Below are positions 10,553-20,863 of a DNA stretch of 64,000 nucleotides, one piece after another (the first letter of the stretch is position 1; every line of letters begins with the position of its first letter). Location: contig CM069876.1 of assembly GCA_036172665.1 (NCBI GenBank), positions 5,456,001 to 5,520,000 on the forward strand, written 5' to 3'. The translations under genes and the position numbers were made by a program. Below the pieces are notes generated by a model, which had not been told where the DNA came from, did no database searches, and saw only the letters and a program-made list of their open reading frames with translations. This stretch comes from Prosopocoilus inquinatus (Eukaryota; Arthropoda; Insecta; Coleoptera; Lucanidae).

Positions 10553-12136
10553 GATCGCAGGATGTCGCTATTTAAGCGGTTTCTATTATGCTATTTAAGC
10601 ATTTCCGTTATATTTTACATTTTTCCACGTCATCTTTATTTTATAAATGTTAATATATTGATATTTTCAATTCAATTTTATCATACACGTCTTATTCACA
10701 TGTCAAGAAACCTATTCATGTAAAATATTTTCGACATCAAGAAAAATTGTAAATATATACTTGAATTATTGTTTTGTTAATTTTTACTTTAGTTTTGTTT
10801 TTACTTGTAATAAGTTTTTCGTTGTTCTCAATAATAAAGTCTTGAATACTTTTTCCAGTGTATGTTATTCTTTTTTATACGGTATCATATAATATTGTAA
10901 GAATTTACAGTGAAATAAATTTAAAATAACTTAATTTCATTTAAATAATAAGTTTACTGATGATACTTATTGATCGAATAATTAACTCATTAAAATTATT
11001 CAGAATCATACAAATTTAGGAAACTTAATAAATATAGTATTAAACTCCTAGAATATAGAATGATATGTGTAATACTTAAAAATTGCAATACTTGCGTTAA
11101 AAATAATATACATATTTCATTCTACGCCACAGAGGAAAAAATAATATTCTTCTTTTTAGTTTCTTCTCAAATCTGACATCAGTAAAATAATTTGAAAAGT
11201 TCATCCACAAAGTTTGGCAAGTTTTCATTAATCTAGAAGTTAAGAGAAAATGATTAAATCGTATAACATTTATTTTGTGAAAATGTGTGAATGATTTTTG
11301 AGTATTTGAAAAAATATATAGAATGAGCTAGATTATTTAAATTTGTTTCTTATTATAATAATATAAATGCTAAGAAGTTCTGCTCAACAAAGCTATTAAT
11401 TAGTTGCAAAACATATGTGTATTTAATGAAACTAGAAAGTTAAATTTAATTAACGAAAAATAACAGATTTTATTTTATTGACTTATTTAATTTCAATTGC
11501 CAAAGTTTCAGAAATTTTAATTTCATAATGCACACATTATTTACTACACATGTTATAATATTTAGAAAATAAATTTTGTTAAATTTCTTATCCATCCAAC
11601 TACAATGAAAGTCTTTCTAGCAGATTATTCAAGTTGGTTGAATAAGTTCGCATCTGTGTTAAATCGCTGTGTTTGCGATGACCGGTGTTATTATCGGGGT
11701 AGCAGGTACGGTTGTAAAAGCTATAAGGTTCATAATTGCAAAGCATAAAATTCTTACTGCCAGTGGCATGTCTCGTACTCCGAAAAATTTATAGCAGAAG
11801 TGTACGTCCACGCTGGAATTCGGCAAACCAATTATAAACACTGCCCTTTGATGGTGCTTCATCTCCAAAAGCCAAATGAAGCCGATCGAGGCATTGTTTC
11901 GGCATTAGACCACATTTGAAATCGTAAAAAATCATGGCACGAAAATTTTCACGCGAAATTTCCAAATTACTTTTTCTCAAATGCTGTACAAACAAAACTA
12001 GTTCACTTGGATAGGAACTGTCAACAGGATTATAGGCGAAAAACGTCAAATTTTTCAAATATGACAGTTGATAAACGCTAACAATTCTAGACCTACTAGA
12101 TTCTAGAAAATTTTCCAGCAGCCCACGTACCTTAAC

Positions 12137-12316
12137 AAAATTGATAAGTAACCTTTAGGGGCTATTCTGCATCGAGTACGTTAAATTTAAAGGACTGATG
12201 CTGTGGTAACAGCCATTCATAAAGCTTTACAATTGGTTGTTGCCATAGCAACAGTCCTTTAAATTTAACGTACTCGATACAGAATAGCTCCTAAAGGTTA
12301 CTTATCAATTTTGTTT
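12137..12316. repeat. 180-bp foldback element
   Basis: Arms of about 62 bp: CAAAATTGATAAGTAACCTT at the left mirrors AAGGTTACTTATCAATTTTG at the right. Inside, GAGTACGTTAAATTTAAAGG pairs with its complement. The centre is a second imperfect pairing (TGGTAACAGCC / GGTTGTTGCCA). No coding content. Confidence 0.75.
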
Positions 12317-13405
12317 CGATATATCGATATTATCGATATTTATCGATATTACCGATATTTATCGATATTATCGACATTATCAATATTTATCGATATTACC
12401 GATATTTATCGATATTATCGACATTATCAATATTTATCGATATTATCGACATTATCAATATTTATCGATATTATCGATATTTATCGATATTATCGATATT
12501 ATCGATATTTATCGATATTATCGATATTATCGATATTTATCGATATTACCGATATTTATCGATATTATCGACATTATCAATATTTATCGATATTATCGAT
12601 ATTTATCGATATTATCGATATTTATCGATATTACCGATATTTATCGATATTATCGACATTATCAATATTTATCGATATTACCGATATTTATCGATATTAT
12701 CGACATTATCAATATTTATCGATATTACCGATATTTATCGATATTATCGACATTATCAATATTTATCGATATTATCGACATTATCAATATTTATCGATAT
12801 TATCGATATTTATCGATATTATCGATATTATCGATATTTATCGATATTACCGATATTTATCGATATTATCGACATTATCAATATTTATCGATATTATCGA
12901 CATTATCAATATTTATCGATATTATCGACATTATCAATATTTATCGATATTATCGATATTTATCGATATTATCGATATTATCGATATTTATCGATATTAC
13001 CGATATTTATCGATATTATCGACATTTACAATATTTATCGATATTATCGATATTTATCGATATTATCGATATTATCGATATTTATCGATATTATCGATAT
13101 TATCGATATTTATCGATATTACCGATATTTATCGATATTATCGACATTATCAATATTTATCGATATTATCGACATTATCAATATTTATCGATATTATCGA
13201 TATTTATCGATATTATCGATATTATCGATATTTATCGATATTATCGATATTTATCGATATTATCGATATTTATCGATATTATCGATATTTATCGATATTA
13301 CCGATATTTATCGATATTATCGGTATTTATCGATATTATCGATATATCGATATTTATCCATATATCGATAATATCTATAATTATCGATATATCGATAATA
13401 TCGAA
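12317..13405. repeat. TATCGATA satellite array (about 1.1 kb)
   Basis: Several dozen copies of TATCGATAT separated by one to three A/T bases, with variants ATTATCGAC, ATTATCAAT and ATTACCGAT arranged in a loose higher-order order. It produces a long but meaningless open frame of Ile/Asp/Tyr/Arg. TATCGATA is the DRE core bound by Drosophila DREF and overlaps the CGATA of BEAF-32. The same array with the same right flank occurs in the small hAT element at 14542. Confidence 0.9.
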
Positions 13406-13622
13406 CAAGTCGGATAAGTGCATTTTCACACATTTTGGTACGAGGTAGTTTTGCTAGCAATGTGTTTTTTTAAATTTTAAACTTTTCTAATTACTTTTTA
13501 AATTTTTCAGAAATATTATTTCATAACTTTTCTTGAAATCATAAAATCGTGTATCCATCAGAATCAGAATTCATTGTTTTCCCCAATCATAACAATAAAA
13601 ATTAAAAGCAAGATATTGTTAG

Positions 13623-13719
13623 CAAGAAAGAATAGTCTTCGTGCCACAATGTATGAAAAAGGCGGCACACCAAGAAAGAATAGTCTTCGTGCCACAATGT
13701 ATGAAAAAGGCGGCACACG
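13623..13719 (+). repeat. Two tandem 48-bp units
   Basis: CAAGAAAGAATAGTCTTCGT begins at 13623 and again at 13671, and the 48-bp unit is repeated almost exactly. The frame stays open (KNSLRATMYEKGGTPR twice) but I recognise no protein. Confidence 0.7.
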
Positions 13720-13837
13720 AATAAGTGTCGAATCAATGAAAGTTAAAAAAAAACTCTAGTTTCATTTTGATATGTATAAACTTTGTGTAAATAGGTAATA
13801 AGATGTGATTGCTTATTAATATTTTCAGGAAAATTAC

Positions 13838-14003
13838 GTTATCAATAATATCGATACCACCGATAATATCGATACGGCAATACCAACAATAATATCGATA
13901 AATCCGATATATATCGATATTATCGATATATCGATATCTTAAATGGAAATATCGTTATTCGATAAATATCGATATTATCGCTAATATCGATAAATTCTCG
14001 CAG
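13838..14003. repeat. Second ATCGAT-rich block
   Basis: Repeats of AATATCGATA with CGATACCACCG and CGATACGGCAATACC spacers, followed by the hAT-type end. A near-identical block is at 14767-14926. Confidence 0.7.
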
Positions 14004-14133
14004 CCCTCGATGGTAGCACATCAGGTTCTGGTGAAGTTATGTCAGGAGTACCTCAGGGATCTGTGCTCGGTCCTCTCCTTTATTTATTTATACCGCTGAC
14101 TTCCACAAGAATCTCAGAATATGCAAAAGTCAC

Positions 14134-15273
14134 TTGTACGCAGACGACACTCAAATATACGCCAGTTTTAATATCGCAGATATAAAAAATTACGAAAATT
14201 TAATTAAATACGATCTGAATGAGTTAATAATTTTCTCTAAATCACGCTGTTTAAATATCAACCCGCACAAATCTTCTGCGATTATATTTGGTCCACTTAA
14301 AGACCGCCAGAGGGGCATAGACGACATAAGTATTTTTGTAGATAACTTTAAATTAAATTTCTCAACAGAAGTTAAAAGTTTAGGTATTATATTGGATTAC
14401 GAACTAAGATTTAGATCACATGTAAGCAAACAAAAGCTGAACAAAAGTTTTTTAAACCTGAAAACGAAAACTTTATTATGCTAGTCTTTAATTTTATCCT
14501 TATTTAAGTACTGCGATGTCGTCTATGGCCCGTGTCTGGATTAGGGGTGCGTGATATCCTGTTCTCGATATCGGATATCGATAACTAAAAAATATCGATA
14601 TATCGATATTATCGATATTTATCGATATTACTTATATTTATCGATATTATCGACATTATCAATATTTATCGATATATCGATAATATCGAGCAAGTCGGAC
14701 AAGTGAATTTTCACACATTTTGGTACGAGGTAGTTTTGCTAGCAATGTTTTTTTAAATTTTAAGCTATCGATACCACTGATAATATCGATACGACGATAC
14801 CAACAATAATATCGATAAATCCGATATTTATCCGATAATATCGATATATCGATATCTTAAATAGAAATATCGTTATTCGATAAATATCGATATTATCGAT
14901 AATATCGATAAATTCTCGCAGCCCTAGTCTGGATAATATTACCGAAATTAGGATACAAGAAGCACAAAACTCTTGCGTGCGCTTTATTTTAGGTCTGCGT
15001 AAAAGTGACCATATTTCGCCTGGTTTAAGGTCACTTAATTGGCTGAACATGAATAATAGACGACAGCTTCATTTAGGCTGCATAATACACAAAATTATAA
15101 TTACAGATAATCCATCATATCTTCTCGATTGCTTAACTCCACGATGGGTAATCCACGGTCGTGAATTGCGCAATACTGCTAATCTGACGGTTCCCCAACA
15201 TTCAACTGCCTTTTTTACAGATCTTTTGCTTATACTGCACGCAAAAATTATAATAAAATTCCTGATAATATAA
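14134..15273 (+). pseudogene. LINE reverse transcriptase C-terminal half (interrupted)
   Basis: Open from the YADD box (14134) to 14484, then interrupted by the 385-bp hAT element. Resumes at about 14935 and runs to 15273 with LRSLNWLNMNNRRQLHLG. The N-terminal palm and endonuclease are absent. The catalytic YADD is intact but the enzyme cannot be made. Confidence 0.8.
14542..14926. mobile_element. hAT MITE carrying TATCGATA repeats (385 bp)
   Basis: Ends TAGGGGTGCGTGA and TAGGGCTGCGAGA (complement) with a perfect 8-bp duplication GTCTGGAT at 14534-14541 and 14927-14934. Both features define a hAT element. The interior is mostly TATCGATA-type repeats. The host sequence is a LINE reverse transcriptase, so the borders are certain. 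Confidence 0.9.
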
Positions 15274-15336
15274 AGTCCATGCCTCAGTTGGCTTTCAAAC
15301 ACAACTTGAAGAAAATAACTTTACTGGAGCAGGGAT

Positions 15337-15830
15337 AAATGATAAATTTTAATTTAACTTTCTTTCATATAAATATAAATTTAGATAATTTAATTTACGT
15401 TGATTTAACTTGATTTTAATTTATCATTCTGTAGCAAGAATCATTCAATTATTAAATGATAAATTTTAATTTAACTTTCTTTCATATAAATATAAATTTA
15501 GATAATTTAATTTACGTTGATTTAACTTGATTTTAATTTATCATTCTGTAGCAAGAATCATTCAATTATTAAATGATAAATTTTAATTTAACTTTCTTTC
15601 ATATAAATATAAATTTAGATAATTTAATTTAAGTTGATTTAACTTGATTTTAATTTATCATTCTGTAGCAAGAATCATTCAATTATTAAATGATAAATTT
15701 TAATTTAACTTTCTTTCATATAAATATAAATTTAGATAATTTAATTTAATAATAATTAAATCAATTTACGTTGATTTAACTTGATTTTAATTTATCATTC
15801 TGTAGCAAGAATCATTCAATTATTTAATTA
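15337..15830 (+). repeat. Four tandem 117-bp units in a LINE 3' UTR
   Basis: Units start at 15337, 15454, 15571 and 15688 with AAATGATAAATTTTAATTTA, exactly 117 bp apart. The last carries a small AT insertion. Each contains TTCTGTAGCAAGAATCATTC. High identity suggests recent expansion or gene conversion. Confidence 0.9.
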
Positions 15831-15924
15831 CAATTGTGGTTAGGTGGAAGAGCGCCCAGGCGAATCTCGCCACATTTTTTTTTGTCTTGTGAATTTTCAT
15901 TTTCATACATTTCTCTAATAAAGA

Positions 15925-15958
<34 letters not shown>

Positions 15959-15961
<3 letters not shown>

Positions 15962-16299
15962 TGCAACTAATTTATCATATTGCTTTGTGCAAGAGGCTGT
16001 GTTCGCGCCTAACATTTTTAATTTAAATTGCGCGCCAAAAGATGCTTGGTTCAATTTGTGTGCATACCCGCGGCAAGTGCTGCCTGCCCTCGGGGGAGAA
16101 GAAGAAAAAGAGAGTGTGTTCGAGAACAATTACGAAGGGAAGGGTGTATTATTGTTGTTCGCTATCAGATAAAATACTTTTAACCAATGTAAAAATAAAT
16201 TACCAGCAATAAAAGCGGTTGTAGTACATCAGTTGAATTATTTTTAATCAACCTGCAAGCAACAGGCTGCATACACTTTAATTGTCGTCGTAGATTGAT
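15959..16299. other. Non-coding stretch, nothing recognised
   Basis: Moderate GC in places (GTGCGCATACCCGCGGC region near 16060) but no supported gene. Frames on both strands overlap without family signature. Confidence 0.4.
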
Positions 16300-16515
16300 A
16301 ATGTCAGGTCAAAAAGCGATCGTAGGATGTCGCTGTTTTATCTATTTACCACTATTACATCGCAATTACGAATAAATTGGTCAAGTCGTCTTTGGTTTGC
16401 AGTGTAAATTTCGAGCTATGTTTCTGCTGAAGAAGCCCCAAATAGGGTTGACACAGCTGTACAGAGGCTCCTCGAGGTTTTCACTGCAATCACAAACGAC
16501 TCGCAACAAAAATTT
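16300..16515 (+). mobile_element. HHR-bearing short retroelement, copy B (decayed)
   Basis: Contains the AGCGATCGTAGGATGTCGCT hairpin, the ACATCGCAATTACGAATAAA linker and the helix I arm. The hammerhead core has CTGAAGA (16427-16433) and helix II AGCCC/GGGTT with the CAAATA loop, but GACA replaces GAAA at 16450-16453. This should inactivate the ribozyme. CAGCTG, T and A follow. Confidence 0.75.
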
Positions 16516-16670
16516 ATTAAACAGAACATCGGTTCATATTCCTGCATCCCAAAAATATGAATCGACCACGATATTTAACTGCGATAGTTGCGTAAGAGCA
16601 TCAACTTTGTTAAACGAGGGACTAAGTATGCGATATGTAGTTACTAAATTTGCTAGGACCAGTTGACCAG

Positions 16671-16748
16671 TTAGTCGGATGATTAGAAGATAAGAGAAAC
16701 TGGGGCATACGCTTTTGCGTATCTCTTATCTTCTAATCATCGGACTAA
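16671..16748. repeat. 78-bp palindrome
   Basis: GATGATTAGAAGATAAGAGA at the left pairs exactly with TCTCTTATCTTCTAATCATC at the right, with TTAGTC/GGACTAA at the ends and a loop of about 16 bp. Likely a tiny MITE. Confidence 0.7.
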
Positions 16749-16816
16749 AGACATGGACACTGCAAGAAGAGGTCATAAGTTTAATGGACGAGCATTTTCT
16801 TCGGAAATAGGTCTTA

Positions 16817-16940
16817 GGTCCAGTTTTACAAATGGGGCTCAACTTTAAGCTGAAGCTTAAACCCCTTAGCAACGATTATTTCAACAATTGTTGTGAAGGA
16901 TTTAAGCTTCGGCTCAAAGTTAAAGTTGTAAAACTGGGCC
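16817..16940. mobile_element. Palindromic MITE with GGYCCAGTTTTACAA ends
   Basis: GGTCCAGTTTTACAA at 16817 mirrors TTGTAAAACTGGGCC at 16940. The arms extend through CTCAACTTTAAGCTGAAGCTT. It is flanked by TTA and TAA. Style and ends resemble PIF/Harbinger MITEs such as the one at 44869. Confidence 0.6.
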
Positions 16941-17024
16941 TAAGTGGGAGATGTTGCACATGCTACTACCTCTTTGGGGAAACAGGGGAGATACAAGTTC
17001 GAAGCTTAATAACGAACTTGTAAC

Positions 17025-17286
17025 ATATAAAATAGCGACATCTTACTATCGCTTTTTGACCTGACATTGCAATGTCAAAAAGCGATAGTAAGATGTCGCT
17101 ATTTTATATGTTCATCATTCTTACATCGCAATTACGAATAAATTGGGCAAATCGTTTTTGGTCTGCAGTGGGAATGTCGAGCTACTTCTCTGCTGAAGAA
17201 GTCCCAAGCAGGGCTGAAACAGCTGTCCAGAGGCTACTCGAGGTTCTCACTGCAATCAAAAACGATTTGCACAAAAATTTTTTTAA
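17025..17286 (+). mobile_element. HHR-bearing short retroelement, copy C, with 11-bp target duplication
   Basis: Bounded by GAACTTGTAAC at 17014-17024 and 17287-17297. The 5' end is an inverted head: ATATAAAATAGCGACATCTT (17025 on) runs to TGACATTG and is then repeated in reverse from CAATGTCA to TATTTTATAT. After it come the linker, the long helix I arms and the hammerhead, ending in GATTTGCACAAAAATTTTT. Its 262 bp and clean target duplication make this a reference copy of the family. Confidence 0.85.
17177..17247 (+). ncRNA. Hammerhead ribozyme C (intact core)
   Basis: CTGAAGA 17193-17199, helix II AGTCC/GGGCT (one wobble) with loop CAAGCA, GAAA 17216-17219, palindromic CAGCTG, T, C, with cleavage predicted after C17227. 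Helix I continues outward as CGAG/CTCG and then through TGCAGTG/CACTGCA and ATCGTTTTTG/CAAAAACGAT, giving a hairpin of about 120 nt. Confidence 0.8.
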
Positions 17287-17297
17287 GAACTTGTAAC

Positions 17298-17870
17298 AGT
17301 CAGAAATGTTAGGATAACAACTGTAACTGTTAAGAGAATCAGAACTAGACAGCAGAAGGCCTGCAATTGCACCACTGTTCATCACAGGACAGAACATTGG
17401 CCAGATTAAGATTTGTGAGAGCATAAACATTGGTCCATAGACGGGCTCATTTTTTTACTCGGGATTAGTTCATCCGATGCAGCTAAGCCTGAGTTGCCGG
17501 GTAAGCAAATTCAGACTGCCTCTGAACGCGCCCATCGTAACACAGAACAGTCGCGAAAGTTTCTAGCAACTGCGCCACTCATCCGAATACGGAATTTATT
17601 TCAAATTTGTCTCTGTAACACCAAGGGTAGCACCTGCCTCCCATTGAATTTGAAAGAATTATATTGCTGTACATACACCATAGTTTTTTAAAATTCCGTC
17701 GGCAACTTGCAACTCATATTTTCGAGAAAAAGAGCAGAGAATCCTAAATTGGATGGTTTAACGTTTTTCACACCCCAAGTAACCAGAAACCCAGAATCAG
17801 ATAAGGGATTGACAGAAACATTATTGAGAAAAATTAAACGCTTAATTCAATTTGCGCCAGTGAAATAAAC
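17298..17870. other. Non-coding stretch, nothing firmly recognised
   Basis: The minus strand stays open at 17300-17430 with a hydrophobic peptide (GPMFMLSQILIWPMF). I do not recognise it, and the retroelement cuts it off. Probably chance or an old gene fragment. Confidence 0.35.
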
Positions 17871-17876
17871 TTTATT
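17871..17876 (-). terminator. Polyadenylation signal of PIG-C
   Basis: AATAAA on the minus strand, 54 bp beyond the PIG-C stop codon, in an AT-rich 3' region. Confidence 0.6.
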
Positions 17877-17929
17877 TTCAATACTGTCACTTATATAATA
17901 CACTGATGTTATTTTAAATTATTTACACT

Positions 17930-18784
17930 TTAAAAAGAAACCAAGTCGTTTATGTTGTCTGCATTGTCCACAACAGCTTCATCCCACGGACCATAAATAT
18001 TGTCCTTATATTTTTGATATCGCATGAATAACAGGGGACAAATAATTAAAACGAAAACTAAAACATTTACAAACAAAGCGGCAATTATTTTTGACACTGT
18101 GAGTAATGCAAAAATCACTGACGAAATCAACAAGATGCTGAAAAATGTAGATTTTCGGTATTTATTGCATAACAAGGGAAATAAAAGAAAACATTCGATA
18201 GCTACAGTTATTAATGCTAAAGCTTGGTATGCAGACGATAATCTCGATGCCAGACATATCGAGGCAAAGACTACCGCATTTAAAGATAAACTGTTTGAGA
18301 CGATTGCAGCTGAAACACCATAATCGAAAAATATTAAATGTATCAACATCATGAACGAAGTAGTTGTGTATATGGTATCCGTACTTATTGTGTCAGTTAA
18401 CGTGTGCAACACTGGCGAAAAGAATTTGCCAAAGACGTAGAAAATTAGGAAAGTTCGTATATGACCCACCACTTCTTTCAGTTCATTTCTGTCGAAAATG
18501 TTGATGTAAAATAAAAAGCCAATTATTAAGGTCACGCTGGTGTACAGTAAAACAGTTTGTGTTTCCACCCATTCGTTATATAAATATACGTAAACTAGAA
18601 CGAACGCTACCACTGTGCACAGTTCCTGAACGAAATAGGAGGCACCGATCACAGCTTCGAGTAAAGTTACTTCTTTGTGATCGATGTTTTTGCGCAAGTC
18701 TTTCAAGAAAGTTTTGTCGGTGTAATTGTCGGGGAAGCCTTGGTTTTCATAAAGAATTTTCTTCCATTGGTTTGGGACGGGCAT
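17930..18784 (-). CDS. PIG-C: PIG-C/GPI2, subunit of GPI-GlcNAc transferase
   Basis: 284 residues in one exon. PIG-C is a membrane subunit of the complex that adds N-acetylglucosamine to phosphatidylinositol, the first step of GPI-anchor synthesis on the cytosolic face of the ER. Family signatures are clear: KILYENQGFPDNYTDKTFL at the N-terminus, FSPVLHTLTDTISTDTIY (about 137-154), HLIFFDYG near 165-172, FASICLASRL near 190, and NIYGPWDEA near the C-terminus. Seven or eight hydrophobic segments fit the expected multi-pass topology. Length matches animal homologs (about 280-300). The start is the first Met, followed directly by the conserved region. An AATAAA lies 54 bp after the stop. No intron, frameshift or missing motif is seen, so it looks functional. 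Confidence 0.93.
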   Translation of the reverse strand: MPVPNQWKKILYENQGFPDNYTDKTFLKDLRKNIDHKEVTLLEAVIGASYFVQELCTVVAFVLVYVYLYNEWVETQTVLLYTSVTLIIGFLFYINIFDRNELKEVVGHIRTFLIFYVFGKFFSPVLHTLTDTISTDTIYTTTSFMMLIHLIFFDYGVSAAIVSNSLSLNAVVFASICLASRLSSAYQALALITVAIECFLLFPLLCNKYRKSTFFSILLISSVIFALLTVSKIIAALFVNVLVFVLIICPLLFMRYQKYKDNIYGPWDEAVVDNADNINDLVSF

Positions 18785-19006
18785 GGTTTAAATCTTGAAG
18801 AACTTTCTGCAATTCATTTTTAGGTTATATGATAATACAAAACAAAACACCACAACGTTGCCAACCTTGAAATAAAATGATAGAATTGCTACCAGGACGG
18901 AGAAACAGAGCCCAGAGAAATAGAGTAGGGAGAACTCTACTGTGCCCGCCAAAAAAATCTGAACAACTTTCTGAATGCATTTTTGAGTTATTTTATTAGT
19001 TTGAAT

Positions 19007-19518
19007 TAGTGTTGTTAAATTACCGGGAATTTTTTTTTAAATGTTACCTTACCGGTAATGTTACCGTAATATTACCAATTACAGCTCAAGTGGCGACATC
19101 TCGCGCCGGTGTTGCTAATTACAGTTTTAACTAAAAATGTGATTTCTACTCAATTTTCTGATTAATTTGATACCGAATACGCATTACATTTTTGGCTTTT
19201 GTTAAAAATAAGGTTTACGATGTTTAATAATATGTATTACCAGTAAATAAACTCACGTGTAAACGAAAGTCATTTTAGGTTATGAAATATTTATTTCCTA
19301 TTTATAGTACTTACGTTTCTTTCCAAGTAATCACAAATATTTCTTGACCATTTCTTTCATTGGTTTACTTGAATTTTGCAAGTGTGCAACTCGAAATTAC
19401 CTTATTTTTCCAACAGAGGTAAGAAACGGTAACTAACGGTAAGAAATGAATAACCTTACCGGTAACATTGGAAATTTACCGTAAGGTAACGTGGTAATTT
19501 TAGCGACTCATAACACTA
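19007..19518. mobile_element. hAT MITE, TTACCGGTAA family, copy 1
   Basis: Ends TAGTGTTGTTA and TAACACTA with 8-bp duplication GTTTGAAT at 18999-19006 and 19519-19526. The interior has paired subterminal runs TTACCTTACCGGTAATGTTACC and GGTAACATTGGAAATTTACC. Non-coding. The 8-bp duplication places it in hAT. Confidence 0.85.
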
Positions 19519-19561
19519 GTTTGAATGCAGCTTTAAGTAGTGTTGTGAGTCGGTAATATTA

Positions 19562-20087
19562 GTGAGTTTGCGGTAGTGTGTTTTCCGTTATAAAAATTTT
19601 CCTTATAATCTGTAACGTTGATGTTGAAAATTATTCCGTATAACTAAATTCGGAACGCTATTTTTTAAAATAAGGGAGCCAATCAGGAAATAATAATTCT
19701 TACGGAATTTGTAGGCGTGCACAGCCGATTTTAGTCGACGTAATTGCCCAACATTTTTAGGTTATAGCAAACAAGCATTTAAATTTTATAAAAGCTAATA
19801 AATTTATGAACGTTATGAATAAATAAAATATAATTAATAATAATATTATTGTAAAAGATGCAAAATTATTCAGATTTTCAATACTGACCAACTCACATCA
19901 AATTAGACGAGCTATCTGTCATGCTGACAATTCTTGCTCCAACGGTTATTTCCTCACCAAGAGACGTTTATAACGTAATTTATTTTTGCCGGTAACCGCA
20001 AACAAACTTTTCACAATATTGCGTTACATTATATTACAAACAAAAATGACCGTCTAACGTAACGGAAAAGTGTTGCCGCAAACTCAC
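19562..20087. mobile_element. TIR element inside the hAT MITE (unclassified)
   Basis: Ends GTGAGTTTGCGGTAGTGTG and the complement of TGTTGCCGCAAACTCAC, continuing TTTTCCGTTA / TAACGGAAAA. TATTA flanks both sides (19557-19561 and 20088-20092), so the duplication is 5 bp, or 3 bp (ATT) if the ends extend by one base. No coding region. The superfamily is not resolved. Confidence 0.75.
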
Positions 20088-20392
20088 TATTATCTCGTTA
20101 CCTTACGGTAAATTTCCAATGTTACCGGTAAGGTAACATTCATTTGTTATCGTTAGTTACCGTTTGTTATCTCTGTTGTCAACTCAAGTTGCACACTTAC
20201 AAAATACAAGTAAATCAATGAAACAAATGGCCATGAAATATTTTTAGTTAGTTAGGAAAAACGTAAATACTAAAAGAAGAAAATAAATCCTTCATAACCT
20301 AAAAATATTTTCCTTCAGACATGAAATTATTTAGCGGAAACACATAATATTAAGTAATTTAGCGGAAACACATAATATTAAGTAGCGGAAAC

Positions 20393-20863
20393 TAGTGTTG
20401 TGAGTCGGTAATATTACCACGTTACCTTACGGTAAATTTCCAATGTTACCGGTAAGGTAACATTCATTTGTTATCGTTAGTTACCGTTTGTTATCTCTGT
20501 TGTCACATCGAGATGCACACCTGCAAAATACAAGTAAACCAATTAAACAAATGGCCATGAAATATTTTTAGTCAGTTAGAAAACACGTAAATATTAAAAG
20601 AAGAAAATAAATACCTGCTTCACGACCTAAAAATATTTTCCTTCAGACATGAAATTATTTAGTGGAAATACGTAATATTAAATATTGGAAACCTTATTTT
20701 TTAATAAAAGACAAAGACGTAAAGAGGATCCGATATCAAATTAATCAGAAAATTGAATAAATATCACCTTTTCAGTTAAAGCGCAATTGTAATCAGTATT
20801 GTTACGGTAGCATTACCGGTAAGTTAACATTAAAAATAAATTACCAGTAATTTAACAACACTA
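20393..20863. mobile_element. hAT MITE, copy 3, nested in copy 2
   Basis: Ends TAGTGTTGTGAGTCGG and AACAACACTA. Duplication GCGGAAAC (20385-20392) against GTGGAAAC (20864-20871), one mismatch. The same family as its host, so the family was active on at least two occasions. Confidence 0.85.

Larger units (their letters stand above)
9641..11802 (-). mobile_element. Element X, copy 1 (TA-flanked, non-coding, carries a hammerhead)
   Basis: Inserted into the mariner transposase at GTAC. TA borders both ends (9639-9640 and 11803-11804). The ends are imperfect inverted repeats: CACTAATGCTTAAAAGTTTCG against CACTTCTGCTATAAATTTTTCG. A second copy, X2, lies inverted at 25894-30631, also in a GTAC site. 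No transposase is encoded. X1 holds a later 121-bp hammerhead insertion (10071-10191) that X2 lacks, and it lacks about 0.4 kb present in X2 (about 26.95-27.38 kb). The TA duplication suggests Tc1/mariner mobilisation. Confidence 0.75.
8692..12058 (-). pseudogene. mariner transposase, split by X1
   Basis: N-terminal part (12058 to about 11806): NFRAMIFYDFKCGLMPKQC and GSVYNWFAEFQRGR, the paired-like helix-turn-helix. The frame resumes left of the insertion (from 9638 downward) with LSDEFREGRPSTSVV. It continues through VTGDETWIYLYEPE (first Asp), a premature TGA near 9068, HHDN (second Asp) and SSELSPNDFFLF (third Asp). All three catalytic aspartates can still be read, in separate pieces. A stop, at least one frameshift and the insertion make it non-functional. 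It belongs to the group that gave rise to SETMAR. Confidence 0.85.
8691..12127 (-). mobile_element. mariner element (DD34D type), interrupted
   Basis: The ends read CGTGGGCTGCTGGAAAA at 8691 and its complement at 12127, each next to a TA. Removing the 2162-bp insertion X1 leaves about 1.27 kb, the usual mariner length. The transposase gene runs right to left and is broken. The insertion of X1 dates after that of this mariner. Confidence 0.85.
12317..14003. mobile_element. hAT-like element carrying the satellite (left terminus lost)
   Basis: The right end GATAAATTCTCGCAGCCCT (ending near 14003) and the CAAGTCGGATAAGTG / ACGAGGTAGTTTTGCTAGC segment at 13405-13470 match the intact 385-bp element at 14542-14926, which would be its deletion derivative. 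The element interrupts a LINE reverse transcriptase just before DGSTSG. A terminus TAGGG with a matching 8-bp duplication was not found at the left, where the 180-bp foldback begins. Confidence 0.55.
14004..15958 (+). mobile_element. Second LINE remnant with tandem-repeat 3' UTR
   Basis: Starts inside the reverse transcriptase (DGSTSGSGEVMSGVPQGSVL, 14006-14070) and continues through YADDTQIYASFNI (14134-14172, catalytic YADD) and the thumb region to 14483. After the hAT MITE comes the C-terminal part (NSCVRFILGLRKSDHISP, about 14967-15020). The 3' UTR holds four 117-bp tandem units and ends with GTGGTTAGGTGGAAGAGCGC, AATAAAGAC and (TTA)n at 15924-15958. Frames shift at least twice. It is a separate family from the 135-2855 element. 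Confidence 0.8.

Noticed and set aside
12311..13417. A 368-codon open frame, the longest outside known genes in this part
   Set aside because: It is the translation of the TATCGATA satellite. The repeat simply lacks stop codons in that frame.
13600..13760. Short frame with a duplicated SLRATMYEKGG segment as a possible gene
   Set aside because: Only two tandem 48-bp units within hAT-like DNA, with no known domain.
15900..15960. (TTA)n block as a microsatellite of its own
   Set aside because: It is the 3' tail of the LINE ending there, as at 2836-2855.
18024..18798. Plus-strand open frames opposite PIG-C
   Set aside because: Antisense shadows of the PIG-C coding region, with no family signature of their own.
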